From: RUG14121 sp964533935
GTDB lineage: Bacteria > Bacillota_I > Bacilli_A > RF39 > UBA660
NCBI GenBank assembly: GCA_964533935.1
Contig: CAZHOG010000001.1
Span: 62,001-126,000 of the forward strand
Direction: 5' to 3'
DNA: 64,000 nt
In this document: in pieces, positions 8,260 through 17,117 of the stretch
How the letters are laid out: every line of letters begins with the position of its first letter
How positions within the stretch are numbered: position 1 is the stretch's first letter
Position numbers and translations under genes: made by a program
Notes under the pieces: model-generated
What the model saw: the letters and a program-made list of their open reading frames with translations, nothing else
Told to the model about the DNA's origin: nothing
The model's database searches: none

Positions 8260-10455
8260 TCAATCAAAAATATTCTCAATTTTAGTTTTTAAAGATGTCT
8301 TTCTATTTTGTGAATAATCATTATTAACTGCCATTCTAAATGATATATCTTCACCAATTACTACTAAACTTTTCTTGGCTCTAGAAACACCAGTATAGAT
8401 AAGTTTATTATATAGCATTCTGTTATATGCTTTACTAATAGGCATTATAACATGAGCAAATTCACTACCTTGAGATTTATGAATTGTAATTGCATAAGCA
8501 TGTTTAATTAATGCCATATCCTCTTTTTTATATTCAACATAATTTCCATCAAAATCTATTGTTATAATTTCAGTTTTCTTAGGATTATAAACTGTAGTAA
8601 TTGAAGAAATATATCCAATATCACCATTATAAACATTACAATCAGGATTATTAGCAAGTTGCAAAACTTTATCTTGTTCACGGAATAATACATGATTAGC
8701 AATAACTTCTTTTTTATCTTCACTAGCAGGATTAAATAATTCTTGCATTAAAACATTTAAATTATCTATGCCATTTTCTCCCCTATACATGGGAGCTAAA
8801 ATTTGCAGTTCTTGAGGTTTTAACCCCTTTTTTATGCTTTTAATGACCACTTGTCTGATATATTCTTTTATGTTTTTTGAATCAATATTCAAAAAATTAT
8901 AATCATCTTTTTTAGTCAAAAAATTTTCTGATAAATCATGCTCTTTAATTTCTTTTGCAAGAAGTGGTATATATGAATTATCACTTTGACGATAAATCTT
9001 AGATAGTGGGCAAAAATTAAATTTATTAGATTCTATTAAATCGTTTAATACTAGTCCTGAACCAACACTTGGTAATTGAAATGCATCTCCAACTAATACA
9101 AGCTGAATATTATTGTCTAATCCCTTAAGAAGTGAATCCATTAAAAATGTGTCAATCATACTTACTTCATCTACAATAATTAATCTTTGATGATTTTTGT
9201 TATATTCATTTACTGCAAAAGAATTACTATCTTTATTCCATTTTAAAAACCTATGAATTGTAGATGCAGGCAAATTGGTAGATTCACTCATTTTTTTACT
9301 TGCTCTACCAGTTGGAGCTAAAAGAGCAATATTTGTAATAACATCTATTGGAGATAATTTATAATATTCAATATATAATCTACAAATAGCATTAATTATT
9401 GTTGTTTTTCCAGTACCAGGACCTCCAGATATAATTGTTATTCGATTTTGAAGAGCTGTTTTAATAGCATTTTCTTGATCATTATTATAATTAACATCCA
9501 AATCATGTTCTAAATTTTCTATTTTTCCATCAATATTTTTTAATTTCTTTACATCCAGTTCCATGATATTTTTTAATGAGACAGCAATATTTTGTTCCAT
9601 ATCATATATTTCTTTTAAATAATATTTATCTTCTTCTAAAATAATCATTTCATTTTTTATAAGTTCAGTAAGTAAGTTATTTAAATAAACTTCATCTAAT
9701 TTAATCCCAAATTCATGGTTCAATTTATCTTCTATTTCTTCTTTACTATAAAGGGTATCACCATTAGAATCACTTAATATTCTCATACTTTCTATAATAC
9801 ACGCTTTTACTCTTATTTCATCATCATATTGATTATTATTTAAAAATATATGATCCAGTTTATTAAATGGAATAATTTCTTTTAATACATAAATATTTGT
9901 ATCAATCAAAGCTAACGTTTTATCTTTATAATGATTAAATATCCTTATTGCTTCAGCAATAGAAAAACCAATTTTTTTCAATTCTAATATTGTATCATCG
10001 GCATTTGATGCAGCAACAACAGAATTATAAATTTTTTCTGCTTTATTTACATTCATATTAGGTACCATTAATAAATTATTAGGATTTTCTTTTATTTTAT
10101 TTATAGTATCTTCTCCAAATACTTCAACAATTTTTATTGCTGTTTTACTACCACAGCCTTTAATTAAAGGACTACTTAAAAACTCTATTATTCCCTCTTT
10201 TGTAGTTGGCAGTACTTTTTCATAATTAGAAAATTTAAACTGGTTGCCAAATCTTTCATGATTCACATATTCTCCAGATAATACATAATTATCTTCAAAA
10301 TTAGGATCTATTATTGAACCAGTAATAGTAATAGTTTTATTGATTAAATCATCTAAATCATTATTGTCAGTTTCTTTTACTCTAAAAAGTCCAACAAAAA
10401 AGCCATTGTCATTTTGATAGATAGTACTTTTGATTTTGCCTTTTATGTTGTCCAT
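8260..10455 (-). CDS. recD2: RecD2-type 5'-3' DNA helicase
   Basis: RecD2 is the superfamily 1B helicase found in bacteria outside the RecBCD complex; it unwinds DNA 5' to 3' and aids repair. The 731-residue product has the RecD2 N-terminal OB and helix-hairpin-helix region (LSSPLIKGCGSKTAIKIVE), Walker A SGGPGTGKTTIINAI, the DEAD-box-like RLIIVDEVSMID, a Q-motif-like VLVGDAFQLPSVG, and the C-terminal HAYAITIHKSQGSEF with YTGVSRAKK. The ATG at 10455 (MDNIKGKI) is preceded by AGGTGATATAAAT; a longer in-frame start at 10485 has no such site. Confidence 0.95.
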   Translation of the reverse strand: MDNIKGKIKSTIYQNDNGFFVGLFRVKETDNNDLDDLINKTITITGSIIDPNFEDNYVLSGEYVNHERFGNQFKFSNYEKVLPTTKEGIIEFLSSPLIKGCGSKTAIKIVEVFGEDTINKIKENPNNLLMVPNMNVNKAEKIYNSVVAASNADDTILELKKIGFSIAEAIRIFNHYKDKTLALIDTNIYVLKEIIPFNKLDHIFLNNNQYDDEIRVKACIIESMRILSDSNGDTLYSKEEIEDKLNHEFGIKLDEVYLNNLLTELIKNEMIILEEDKYYLKEIYDMEQNIAVSLKNIMELDVKKLKNIDGKIENLEHDLDVNYNNDQENAIKTALQNRITIISGGPGTGKTTIINAICRLYIEYYKLSPIDVITNIALLAPTGRASKKMSESTNLPASTIHRFLKWNKDSNSFAVNEYNKNHQRLIIVDEVSMIDTFLMDSLLKGLDNNIQLVLVGDAFQLPSVGSGLVLNDLIESNKFNFCPLSKIYRQSDNSYIPLLAKEIKEHDLSENFLTKKDDYNFLNIDSKNIKEYIRQVVIKSIKKGLKPQELQILAPMYRGENGIDNLNVLMQELFNPASEDKKEVIANHVLFREQDKVLQLANNPDCNVYNGDIGYISSITTVYNPKKTEIITIDFDGNYVEYKKEDMALIKHAYAITIHKSQGSEFAHVIMPISKAYNRMLYNKLIYTGVSRAKKSLVVIGEDISFRMAVNNDYSQNRKTSLKTKIENIFD

Positions 10456-10475
10456 ATTTATATCACCTAAAAACA

Positions 10476-10484
10476 ATTGTATCA
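10476..10484 (-). promoter_or_regulatory. probable extended -10 promoter of recD2
   Basis: Minus-strand TGATACAAT lies about 20 bases before the recD2 start and directly behind the preceding terminator. No convincing -35 is seen. Confidence 0.45.
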
Positions 10485-10485
10485 T

Positions 10486-10520
10486 AAAAAAGATAAAAGA
10501 ATATATTTTCTTTTATCTTT
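10486..10520 (-). terminator. Rho-independent terminator after the second HipA-like gene
   Basis: A 13-bp AT-rich stem (AAAGATAAAAGAA with TTCTTTTATCTTT) and T-run. The left arm overlaps the final codons of the HipA-like gene. It closes the tgt operon. Confidence 0.8.
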
Positions 10521-11433
10521 TTAATGGTTTAAAATTATTTAATTCATTTTGTAACATATTATAATTAAATACATATTGAGAATAAATAGAATCTTTTATC
10601 TTATTATCTATTTTAAAGTTTAACTTATATTCAAGATTTATAAACATTCTTTTTACTTCCAAAGGATTTAAATAATTCATTAATCTTTCAAATTCATCTT
10701 GAAAATATGAAGATGAATAATTCAAAAATTTTTGTAATTCACTTATATTAGAATATTCTTCATTTTCATTAAATACATCAGTTCTTATATTTAAATTCTT
10801 TTCTGAATTTGTGTGAAGGCCATTTAACATTTTTTGATTATCAAAAATTGGTGCAAGTGTAGCATAATCTTCTGTTTCTTCTACTAACCAATTATATGAA
10901 GCACCATCACATTGATTAATTAATATATCAAATAAATATTTTTCCGATAATTTATATAAAATATTTTTAATAATATTCTTCTTATTAGGGTTATTTCGAT
11001 ATTTAATTTCAAGTAAATCCCAGATGCTTTCAAGATTATTATATTTAGCATAATCTATTTTATCAGTTGGTTCTTCATCAAGATATCTATGATAATTTTC
11101 AATCAAATCATCTCCTGAATAATAGTTACAATAGTCTTTTTTAAAATCTTTTGTAATTACACCATACATTCCATTAAATAATGCTAAATCATATGTTGCA
11201 TGATCATAACCAACAGTTTCTAACATTTCACTAGCTAGTAATTCTTTTATTTCTTCGTCTTTTGAACTGCACATTTTGAACATATACCTTTGATTGCCAA
11301 TAGAAAACCAGAAATTAACATCATTTATAATTTCTACTACACCCATTTTTTCCAATTTGTATACATTCATGCAATTATATTTTTCTAAAAAATAGGAATC
11401 TAAATCAATATAGCCATTATTTCTTTCAAACAT
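10513..11433 (-). CDS. HipA-fold kinase-like paralogue with altered catalytic loop
   Basis: This 306-residue protein is a diverged sister of the product of 6648-7592. The same order of features is seen: a candidate ATP lysine (about Lys53 in RYMFKMC), an acidic helix (ELLASEMLETVGYDHAT), a GVITKDF strand, ESIWDLL, then FDILINQCDGASYNW where the sister has the NDRHERNW loop, and APIFDNQ in place of TPLYDNE. The Asp (176) and Asn (181) of the loop and the Asp-Asn pair (198-199) are kept, but the Arg-His is changed to Gly-Ala. It is the last gene of the tgt operon. It could be an active variant or a pseudokinase. Target unknown. Confidence 0.5.
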   Translation of the reverse strand: MFERNNGYIDLDSYFLEKYNCMNVYKLEKMGVVEIINDVNFWFSIGNQRYMFKMCSSKDEEIKELLASEMLETVGYDHATYDLALFNGMYGVITKDFKKDYCNYYSGDDLIENYHRYLDEEPTDKIDYAKYNNLESIWDLLEIKYRNNPNKKNIIKNILYKLSEKYLFDILINQCDGASYNWLVEETEDYATLAPIFDNQKMLNGLHTNSEKNLNIRTDVFNENEEYSNISELQKFLNYSSSYFQDEFERLMNYLNPLEVKRMFINLEYKLNFKIDNKIKDSIYSQYVFNYNMLQNELNNFKPLKR

Positions 11434-11444
11434 TTTAACCTCTA

Positions 11445-11753
11445 TTATTCTGTAATAAATTTATATGAATCATTTTTCTTTAATACATAATCAGTATCTT
11501 TATAATATTCTTTTGTAACAGGATTACTCTCTTTCATTAAATACTTATTATCATATAGCTCTTTTAAAGTGATTTTATCAGCTAAGCAAACATCATTTAA
11601 ATAGCAATTCTTAGCAGCTTCTTCAATTCTTTTATAACTTACTTCAAGTAATCTATCATTATGTCTTTTGCAAATTGTATAAGTTGTTGGAATAATAATT
11701 ATTATTAATACTGCAATAATTGTAGTATATATTATTAAACTATTTTTATTCAT
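11445..11753 (-). CDS. small single-pass membrane-anchored protein, pilin-like architecture
   Basis: A 102-residue protein starts MNKNSLIIYTT, continues with a long N-terminal hydrophobic helix (about residues 5-27) and then an extracellular-looking part with two cysteines (KNCYLNDVCLADKITLKELYDNKYL). An N-terminal helix followed by a compact domain with KITLKELYDNKYL is seen in pilin-like proteins of gut Firmicutes and Mollicutes relatives, but no type III prepilin cleavage motif is visible, so the comparison is tentative. The ATG at 11753 has GGAG six bases upstream and overlaps the tgt stop by 8 bases; an in-frame ATG also lies at 11765. Confidence 0.55.
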   Translation of the reverse strand: MNKNSLIIYTTIIAVLIIIIIPTTYTICKRHNDRLLEVSYKRIEEAAKNCYLNDVCLADKITLKELYDNKYLMKESNPVTKEYYKDTDYVLKKNDSYKFITE

Positions 11754-12867
11754 TCTTATCTCCATAGTAATTCTTAATAAATTCTTCTCGATATTCTAAT
11801 AATGAATCATTCTTAATTGCTTTTCTTAACTCTTCAGTTAATCTAATTAAATATCTGATATTATGTATTGATAATAATCTAGCTCCAAATGTTTCATTAG
11901 CAACAATTAAATGTCTTATATAAGCTTTTGTATAATTTTTACAACAATAGCAATCGCAGCCTTCTTCTAAAGTAGTAAAATCTTCTTTATATTTAGCATT
12001 TTTAATATTAATTTTACCATATTTAGTTAAAGCATGACCGTGTCTTGCAAGTCTAGTTGGTGATACACAATCAAATATATCAATACCTCTAATAGTATTT
12101 TCAACTAAATCTATAGGATCTCCAACGCCCATTAAATATCTTAATTTATCTTCTGGTAAATATTTTGTTGAGTATGAAACCATTTCATACATAGTAGGTT
12201 TATCTTCACCCACAGAAGTACCACCAACAGAATATCCATCAAAATCCATCTTAACAAGTTCTTCAGCACAATGACGTCTTAAATCTTCATAATCTCCACC
12301 TTGAACTATACCAAATAATATTTGATTATCACCTTTAAAAACATCTTTTCCTCTTTTTGCCCATCTTAAAGTTCTTTCAACACTATTTTTGACATAATCA
12401 TATTCAGCAGGATATCCAATACATTCATCAAAACTCATAACTATATCGCTGCCTAAATTTTCTTGAATTTTAATTGATTTTTCTGGAGTTAATAGTAAAT
12501 TATCACCGTTTAAATGATTTTTGAATTTAACGCCTTCTTCTAAAATATCTTTAGGCTTGGCTAATGAAAAAACTTGAAATCCACCAGAATCCGTTAATAT
12601 TGGTCCATCAAAGTTCATGAATTTATGTAATCCCCCAGCTTTTTTTACAATCTCATCACCAGGTCTTAACCATAAATGATATGTATTAGCTAAACATATC
12701 CCAGCATGGCAATCTTGTACTTCTTCTGGAGATAAAGTTTTTATTGTTGCCTGTGTCCCTACTGGCATAAACATTGGAGTATCATATGTTTTTCCATTAT
12801 ATGTTATTTTTCCTAATCTTGCATTTGTATTTTTTTCTGTCTTTAATAATTCAAATTGTAATTTCAT
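11746..12867 (-). CDS. tgt: tRNA-guanine transglycosylase (queuosine synthesis)
   Basis: Tgt exchanges guanine-34 of GUN-anticodon tRNAs for preQ1. The 373-residue product has the catalytic Asp in LTDSGGFQVFSL, GGDYEDLRR and the second Asp in RGIDIFDCVSPTR, and the zinc site CDCYCCKNYTKAYIRHL. Together with queA at 14150-15175 it makes the last steps of queuosine formation. No preQ1 synthesis genes lie in the window, so the precursor may be imported or made elsewhere. It starts its own transcription unit, followed by the pilin-like and HipA-like genes. Confidence 0.97.
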   Translation of the reverse strand: MKLQFELLKTEKNTNARLGKITYNGKTYDTPMFMPVGTQATIKTLSPEEVQDCHAGICLANTYHLWLRPGDEIVKKAGGLHKFMNFDGPILTDSGGFQVFSLAKPKDILEEGVKFKNHLNGDNLLLTPEKSIKIQENLGSDIVMSFDECIGYPAEYDYVKNSVERTLRWAKRGKDVFKGDNQILFGIVQGGDYEDLRRHCAEELVKMDFDGYSVGGTSVGEDKPTMYEMVSYSTKYLPEDKLRYLMGVGDPIDLVENTIRGIDIFDCVSPTRLARHGHALTKYGKINIKNAKYKEDFTTLEEGCDCYCCKNYTKAYIRHLIVANETFGARLLSIHNIRYLIRLTEELRKAIKNDSLLEYREEFIKNYYGDKNE

Positions 12868-12892
12868 TTTAACACCAACTTCTATCCAATAA

Positions 12893-12901
12893 ATTATATC
12901 A
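12893..12901 (-). promoter_or_regulatory. extended -10 promoter of tgt
   Basis: Minus-strand TGATATAAT about 26 bases before the tgt ATG, directly behind the preceding terminator. The -35 region is poor. Confidence 0.6.
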
Positions 12902-12924
12902 TAACTTTTATTAACTCTCTACTA

Positions 12925-12953
12925 AATAAAAAAGAAAAATCATAAGATTTTTC
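12925..12953 (-). terminator. Rho-independent terminator after the 398-residue unknown gene
   Basis: Minus-strand GAAAAATC, 4-base loop, GATTTTTC and six T. It closes the miaB-queA-unknown operon. Confidence 0.85.
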
Positions 12954-14150
12954 CTATCGTTTTAATTGACTAGAATTTATTCTAGAATATATTTGATTTA
13001 ATAAATTATCATCAGATTTATAATTATCTGATATTTTAATATGCATAGAATTATCAATTTCATTTGGATAAATTATATTATCCATGTTTTCTAATTGATA
13101 ACCAACTCTATTAAAACTTCTTATTAATTTTTGAGACATATTATTTTGGTTAAAATCTCTTTTATTTTCTAACTCTAAAATTTTATTTTTAATAGTATCG
13201 TCATCATATAAAAATTTAAAGTTTTTAAGAGCTCTTTCCGAGCCAATCTTTTTTTCATAATATCTTAATGGTAAATAATCTATTACAACAATATCTTCTA
13301 TATCATTTGTTTTTAACATTTTAATTGTTGCAGTAATACTTAATAAAGAACTCATAGAAACATCAGAAATATTTTCTGGATAATAGTTACTCTCATTATT
13401 TTTATAATCATAATATTCCTTACTGTCTAAAATATTTTTATTAAACGAATATAACTTTCTATTTATAGATTTTTCATATCTATTTAATATTTTTTTATTA
13501 TGATTTTGAACAGCATAAATATATGCAGTTTTTCTACCATTAGCATCATCAATTCCATAGCAAACCTTTGGTAAATCAAAATAATTCATTGTAGTCCCAT
13601 CATTATGTGCTAATCGAAATTTCAAACAATATGGAGTTTCTAATGAATAATATAATGGTTCTCTTTTCATTTCTAATACAGAATCATTTAATTCTTCAAT
13701 ATTACAAATATTAGAATATCTTGAATAACTTTTAAAAGTATCATCATTAATAAAATTAGTTCTCATTTTCAGGTATGCTACTGGATTATTTAAATCTTGT
13801 TCACGAGCATTAAAAAAAGCTAAAGTTAAAATATATTTAATATTTTCTCTAGAAGTTAATTCATATATGTGATTAATAAGTGATTCAGTTAAATCATGTT
13901 TTATCATTAACTTTATTTGTGAATTCACATAATCTACTAATGCATTATCAAATAAATCTTTGTTTTTAATCATCAATAATGGTAACTCATTATTTCTAAT
14001 ATTACTTTTATTTTCAATAGTAGTATTAAACCCTATTGAAAATGTAGCAACATCATTATTAATTTTCTGATTACTTATTATTTCAATACTTCCATTACAT
14101 GCACTTGGTACAATTTCATTATAAAATATACTTAAAATTAAATTTTTCAT
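12954..14150 (-). CDS. unknown 398-residue protein downstream of queA
   Basis: I do not recognise this protein. It is soluble, rich in Asn, Tyr and Ile, has no signal peptide or membrane helix, and shows no catalytic motif I can name. A central segment (TPYCLKFRLAHNDGTTMNYFDLPKVCYGIDDANGRKTAYIYAVQ) looks like a compact beta-rich domain, and VVIDYLPLRYYEKKIGSERALKNFKFLY follows. Its start codon shares one base with the queA stop (TAATG), so it is translationally coupled to queA and belongs to the miaB-queA operon. A strong terminator follows. It could be a lineage-specific partner of RNA modification or an unrelated passenger. Confidence 0.7.
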   Translation of the reverse strand: MKNLILSIFYNEIVPSACNGSIEIISNQKINNDVATFSIGFNTTIENKSNIRNNELPLLMIKNKDLFDNALVDYVNSQIKLMIKHDLTESLINHIYELTSRENIKYILTLAFFNAREQDLNNPVAYLKMRTNFINDDTFKSYSRYSNICNIEELNDSVLEMKREPLYYSLETPYCLKFRLAHNDGTTMNYFDLPKVCYGIDDANGRKTAYIYAVQNHNKKILNRYEKSINRKLYSFNKNILDSKEYYDYKNNESNYYPENISDVSMSSLLSITATIKMLKTNDIEDIVVIDYLPLRYYEKKIGSERALKNFKFLYDDDTIKNKILELENKRDFNQNNMSQKLIRSFNRVGYQLENMDNIIYPNEIDNSMHIKISDNYKSDDNLLNQIYSRINSSQLKR

Positions 14151-15175
14151 TATTTAATAAACATTGCATCCCCAAAGGAAAAAAATCTATAATTATTTTT
14201 AATAGCTTCCTCGTATGCATTTATAATATATTCTTTTTTTGATAAGGCACTAACCAACATTAATAATGTAGACTTTGGAAGATGAAAATTAGTAATCAAA
14301 CCATTAATTGCTTTAAATTCATATCCAGGATAAATAAATATTTCAGTGTTTCCTGAACATTCACAAAATGTATCATATTTTGCCATTATTGTTTCCAAAG
14401 TTCGAGTAGAAGTTGTACCAACAGCATAAATATTTCTATTTTCTTTTTTAGCTAAATTTAAAACTTCTGCTGTTTCTTTTGTCATTTGATAAAATTCACT
14501 ATGCATATGATGTTCTTTTATATTTTCTACTTCAACTGGTCTAAATGTCCCAAGTCCAACGTGAAGTGTTACGTATTCAATAATAATACCCTTATTCTTA
14601 ATTTCTTCTAATAATTCTTTTGTAAAATGTAACCCAGCAGTTGGAGCTGCAGCACTACCTATATTTTTAGCATAAACAGTTTGATATCTACTTTGATCAT
14701 TTAGTTTTTCATGAATATATGGTGGCAATGGCATTGTTCCCAATCTATCAAGAATTTCCATTAATATTCCATCATAAATTAATTTAACATGAGTAATTCC
14801 TTCATCCATCTTTTTCGTTACAACAGCTTTTAATAATCCATCACCAAAACTAATTACAGTATCTATTTTAAGACGTTTAGCAGGTTTAGATAAACATTCC
14901 CACTCATCATCACCTAAATCTTTTAATAATAATAATTCAATAACCGCATCTGTTTCTTCTTTATGTCCTATTAATCTTGCTGGAATAACTTTAGTATCAT
15001 TTAAAACTAAAACATCACCAGCATTTAAATAATTTATTATATTTTTAAAAACTTCATGCTTTAATTCACCAGTATTTTTGTTTAGTACCATTAATTTTGA
15101 ATCACTTCTGTTTTTTAATGGTGTTTGAGCAATTAACTCCTCAGGTAAATTATAATCATAATCACTTGTATTCAT
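14150..15175 (-). CDS. queA: S-adenosylmethionine:tRNA ribosyltransferase-isomerase
   Basis: QueA transfers and isomerises the ribosyl part of SAM onto preQ1-tRNA to give epoxyqueuosine. The 341-residue product has the family landmarks DYNLPEELIAQTPL, RSDSKLMVL, VLNDTKVIPARL, GSAAAPTAGLHFT, VTLHVGLGTFRPV and TNFHLPKSTLLMLVSA. The ATG at 15175 follows AGGAAGTGAAA; a nearer upstream ATG is out of frame and soon stops. It sits 13 bases after miaB and is followed by the unknown 398-residue gene with one base of overlap. Confidence 0.97.
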   Translation of the reverse strand: MNTSDYDYNLPEELIAQTPLKNRSDSKLMVLNKNTGELKHEVFKNIINYLNAGDVLVLNDTKVIPARLIGHKEETDAVIELLLLKDLGDDEWECLSKPAKRLKIDTVISFGDGLLKAVVTKKMDEGITHVKLIYDGILMEILDRLGTMPLPPYIHEKLNDQSRYQTVYAKNIGSAAAPTAGLHFTKELLEEIKNKGIIIEYVTLHVGLGTFRPVEVENIKEHHMHSEFYQMTKETAEVLNLAKKENRNIYAVGTTSTRTLETIMAKYDTFCECSGNTEIFIYPGYEFKAINGLITNFHLPKSTLLMLVSALSKKEYIINAYEEAIKNNYRFFSFGDAMFIK

Positions 15176-15188
15176 TCATTTTCACTTC

Positions 15189-16595
15189 CTATATATTAGA
15201 TAATTCTCCGTCTAAACTAAAACTCTTTGCATCAGTAATTAGTACATTTACTATTTTTCCAATACAATCCTCAGCATTTGAAACATTTACTAATTTCATG
15301 GTATCAGTATAACCAAATACTTTTTTAGTATCTTTTTCACTTGTACCTTCAATTAAAACAGGTACAACTTTATTAACATATTGTTTATTTTTTTCTAAAC
15401 TATACTTATTAATTAATTCATTAAGTCTATATAATCTTTCTTCTTTCTCTTTTAATTCGACATGATCTTCGATCATACTAGCAGGTGTTCCTTCTCTTTT
15501 AGAATAGATAAAAGTATAAGCACCATCATATTTACATTGGTTAACTACATCTAAAGTTTCATTAAAATCTTCTTCAGTTTCATTTGGGAATCCAACAATA
15601 ATATCTGTGGTAATTGCAACATTAGGGACAGTTGATTTAATCTTATTATAAAGAGTTAAATACTCTTCTTTTGTATATCTTCTTCCCATTAATTTTAATA
15701 TTTTTGAAGATCCAGATTGTAATGGCAAATGAATATATGGCATTACATTATCATACTTAGCAATAATGTCTATCATTTCATCTGTAAAATCCCATGGATG
15801 AGAAGTTACAAATCTTATTCTTTCAATCTCAATTTTTGCACTCTCTTCAAGTAATTTACCAAATGAAGAATCATCATCTAAATCTTTGCCATAGGCATTA
15901 ACATTTTGACCTAATAAAGTAATTTCTTTATATCCTTTGTTTTTCAAATCCTTAATTTCTTCTAAAATAGCTTCCATCTTACGACTTCTTTGTTTACCTC
16001 TAGTATAAGGGACAATGCAATAAGTACAGAATTTATCGCATCCATACATTATATTTACCCAAGCTTTAATATTAGAATCACGAGAATATAACACATTTTC
16101 AAAAACATTACCTTCATTTGAAAAAACTTCTATTTCTTGTTTTCCTTTTGCATTCAAAATCATTTTAGGCAACTCATTTATATTATGAGTACCAAAAACA
16201 ATATCCACATAAGGATGCTTATTTTTAATTTCATTTGCAACATTTTCTTCTTGAGACATACAACCACCTATTGCAATAATCAATTCTGGTTTGTCTTTTT
16301 TTAAATGTTTGCATCTACCTAAATAACCAAATACTTTATCATGAGCATTTTCACGAATAGCACATGTATTTAATACAACAATATCACTTTCTTCTAATAT
16401 TAATGTTTCACTATAACCTAGTAATTCTAAATATTTTCTAATTTCTTCTGAATCATGAACATTCATTTGGCAACCATAAGTTTTTAAAAAATATTTTTTT
16501 CCATCAAAAACATTATTTATATTATTATCATTTTCTAAATATAATACTTCTTTATCAGATCTAATTCTTGCTTCTTTTAAATTTGGTAAATTCAT
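15189..16595 (-). CDS. miaB: tRNA-2-methylthio-N6-dimethylallyladenosine synthase
   Basis: MiaB is the radical-SAM methylthiotransferase that acts on i6A37 of tRNAs reading UNN codons. The 468-residue product has an N-terminal UPF0004 domain with three cluster cysteines (KTYGCQMNVHDSE, LNTCAIRENA, IGGCMSQ), the radical SAM motif YGCDKFCTYCIVPYTRG, and a C-terminal TRAM domain (KYVNKVVPVLIEGTSEK...). It opens the miaB-queA-unknown operon behind an extended -10 promoter. Pairing with queA makes this a tRNA anticodon-loop modification unit. Confidence 0.97.
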   Translation of the reverse strand: MNLPNLKEARIRSDKEVLYLENDNNINNVFDGKKYFLKTYGCQMNVHDSEEIRKYLELLGYSETLILEESDIVVLNTCAIRENAHDKVFGYLGRCKHLKKDKPELIIAIGGCMSQEENVANEIKNKHPYVDIVFGTHNINELPKMILNAKGKQEIEVFSNEGNVFENVLYSRDSNIKAWVNIMYGCDKFCTYCIVPYTRGKQRSRKMEAILEEIKDLKNKGYKEITLLGQNVNAYGKDLDDDSSFGKLLEESAKIEIERIRFVTSHPWDFTDEMIDIIAKYDNVMPYIHLPLQSGSSKILKLMGRRYTKEEYLTLYNKIKSTVPNVAITTDIIVGFPNETEEDFNETLDVVNQCKYDGAYTFIYSKREGTPASMIEDHVELKEKEERLYRLNELINKYSLEKNKQYVNKVVPVLIEGTSEKDTKKVFGYTDTMKLVNVSNAEDCIGKIVNVLITDAKSFSLDGELSNI

Positions 16596-16620
16596 AACAA
16601 CACCGCTTTTCTAAGAATAG

Positions 16621-16629
16621 ATTATATCA
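16621..16629 (-). promoter_or_regulatory. extended -10 promoter of miaB
   Basis: Minus-strand TGATATAAT about 25 bases before the miaB ATG. No clear -35 hexamer. Confidence 0.6.
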
Positions 16630-16659
16630 TGAATGAAACATTATGTAAATTAATGGAAA

Positions 16660-16690
16660 AGAAAAAAATATAGAAAACAATTCTATATTT
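16660..16690 (-). terminator. probable Rho-independent terminator after 16694-17071
   Basis: Minus-strand AAATATAG and CTATATTT form a stem around a 9-base loop, followed by a T-run. It is all A/T and therefore only moderately stable. Confidence 0.6.
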
Positions 16691-16693
16691 ATT

Positions 16694-17071
16694 TTATTTT
16701 TTTAAAACTTTATTTTTAGAACAAAATATATCTTTTACATTCAAATCATTAAGCACTTGACTTAATAATGGATTATAATTAATTCTAAAAAATTCTATTA
16801 ATTCCTGTGTCGAAATATTATTTTGCAGTTTTACTACATAGCCATCTGCTTTTTCAAAAACATTGAAAAACATACTATAATTAAATTTCATTTCATAAAA
16901 ATAAACAGATGATAATTGACTAATATATTCTATATTATTATTTTCACAATAGTTTTTAATTTCGTTATCAAATACAGCTACTTTATCTAACTTCAACTCT
17001 CTTATTTCTTCATTTTTATTTAATTCGATAAAAGCATTTGCAACAAGTGTTGTCAAACTCATTATTAACAT
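16694..17071 (-). CDS. unknown 125-residue protein
   Basis: Unrecognised small cytoplasmic-looking protein with alternating charged helices and no signal peptide or known motif. It starts MLIMSLTTLV behind GGAGATGATTAA (a second Met at residue 4 could also be used) and ends with a Lys-rich tail. It follows the cell-wall amidase by 46 bases in the same direction with no clear terminator between them, so it may be co-transcribed with the amidase. No function is inferred. Confidence 0.6.
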   Translation of the reverse strand: MLIMSLTTLVANAFIELNKNEEIRELKLDKVAVFDNEIKNYCENNNIEYISQLSSVYFYEMKFNYSMFFNVFEKADGYVVKLQNNISTQELIEFFRINYNPLLSQVLNDLNVKDIFCSKNKVLKK

Positions 17072-17117
17072 TTAATCATCTCCAATTAAAGATATTAAAA
17101 ACGATTAAATGTTAGAA

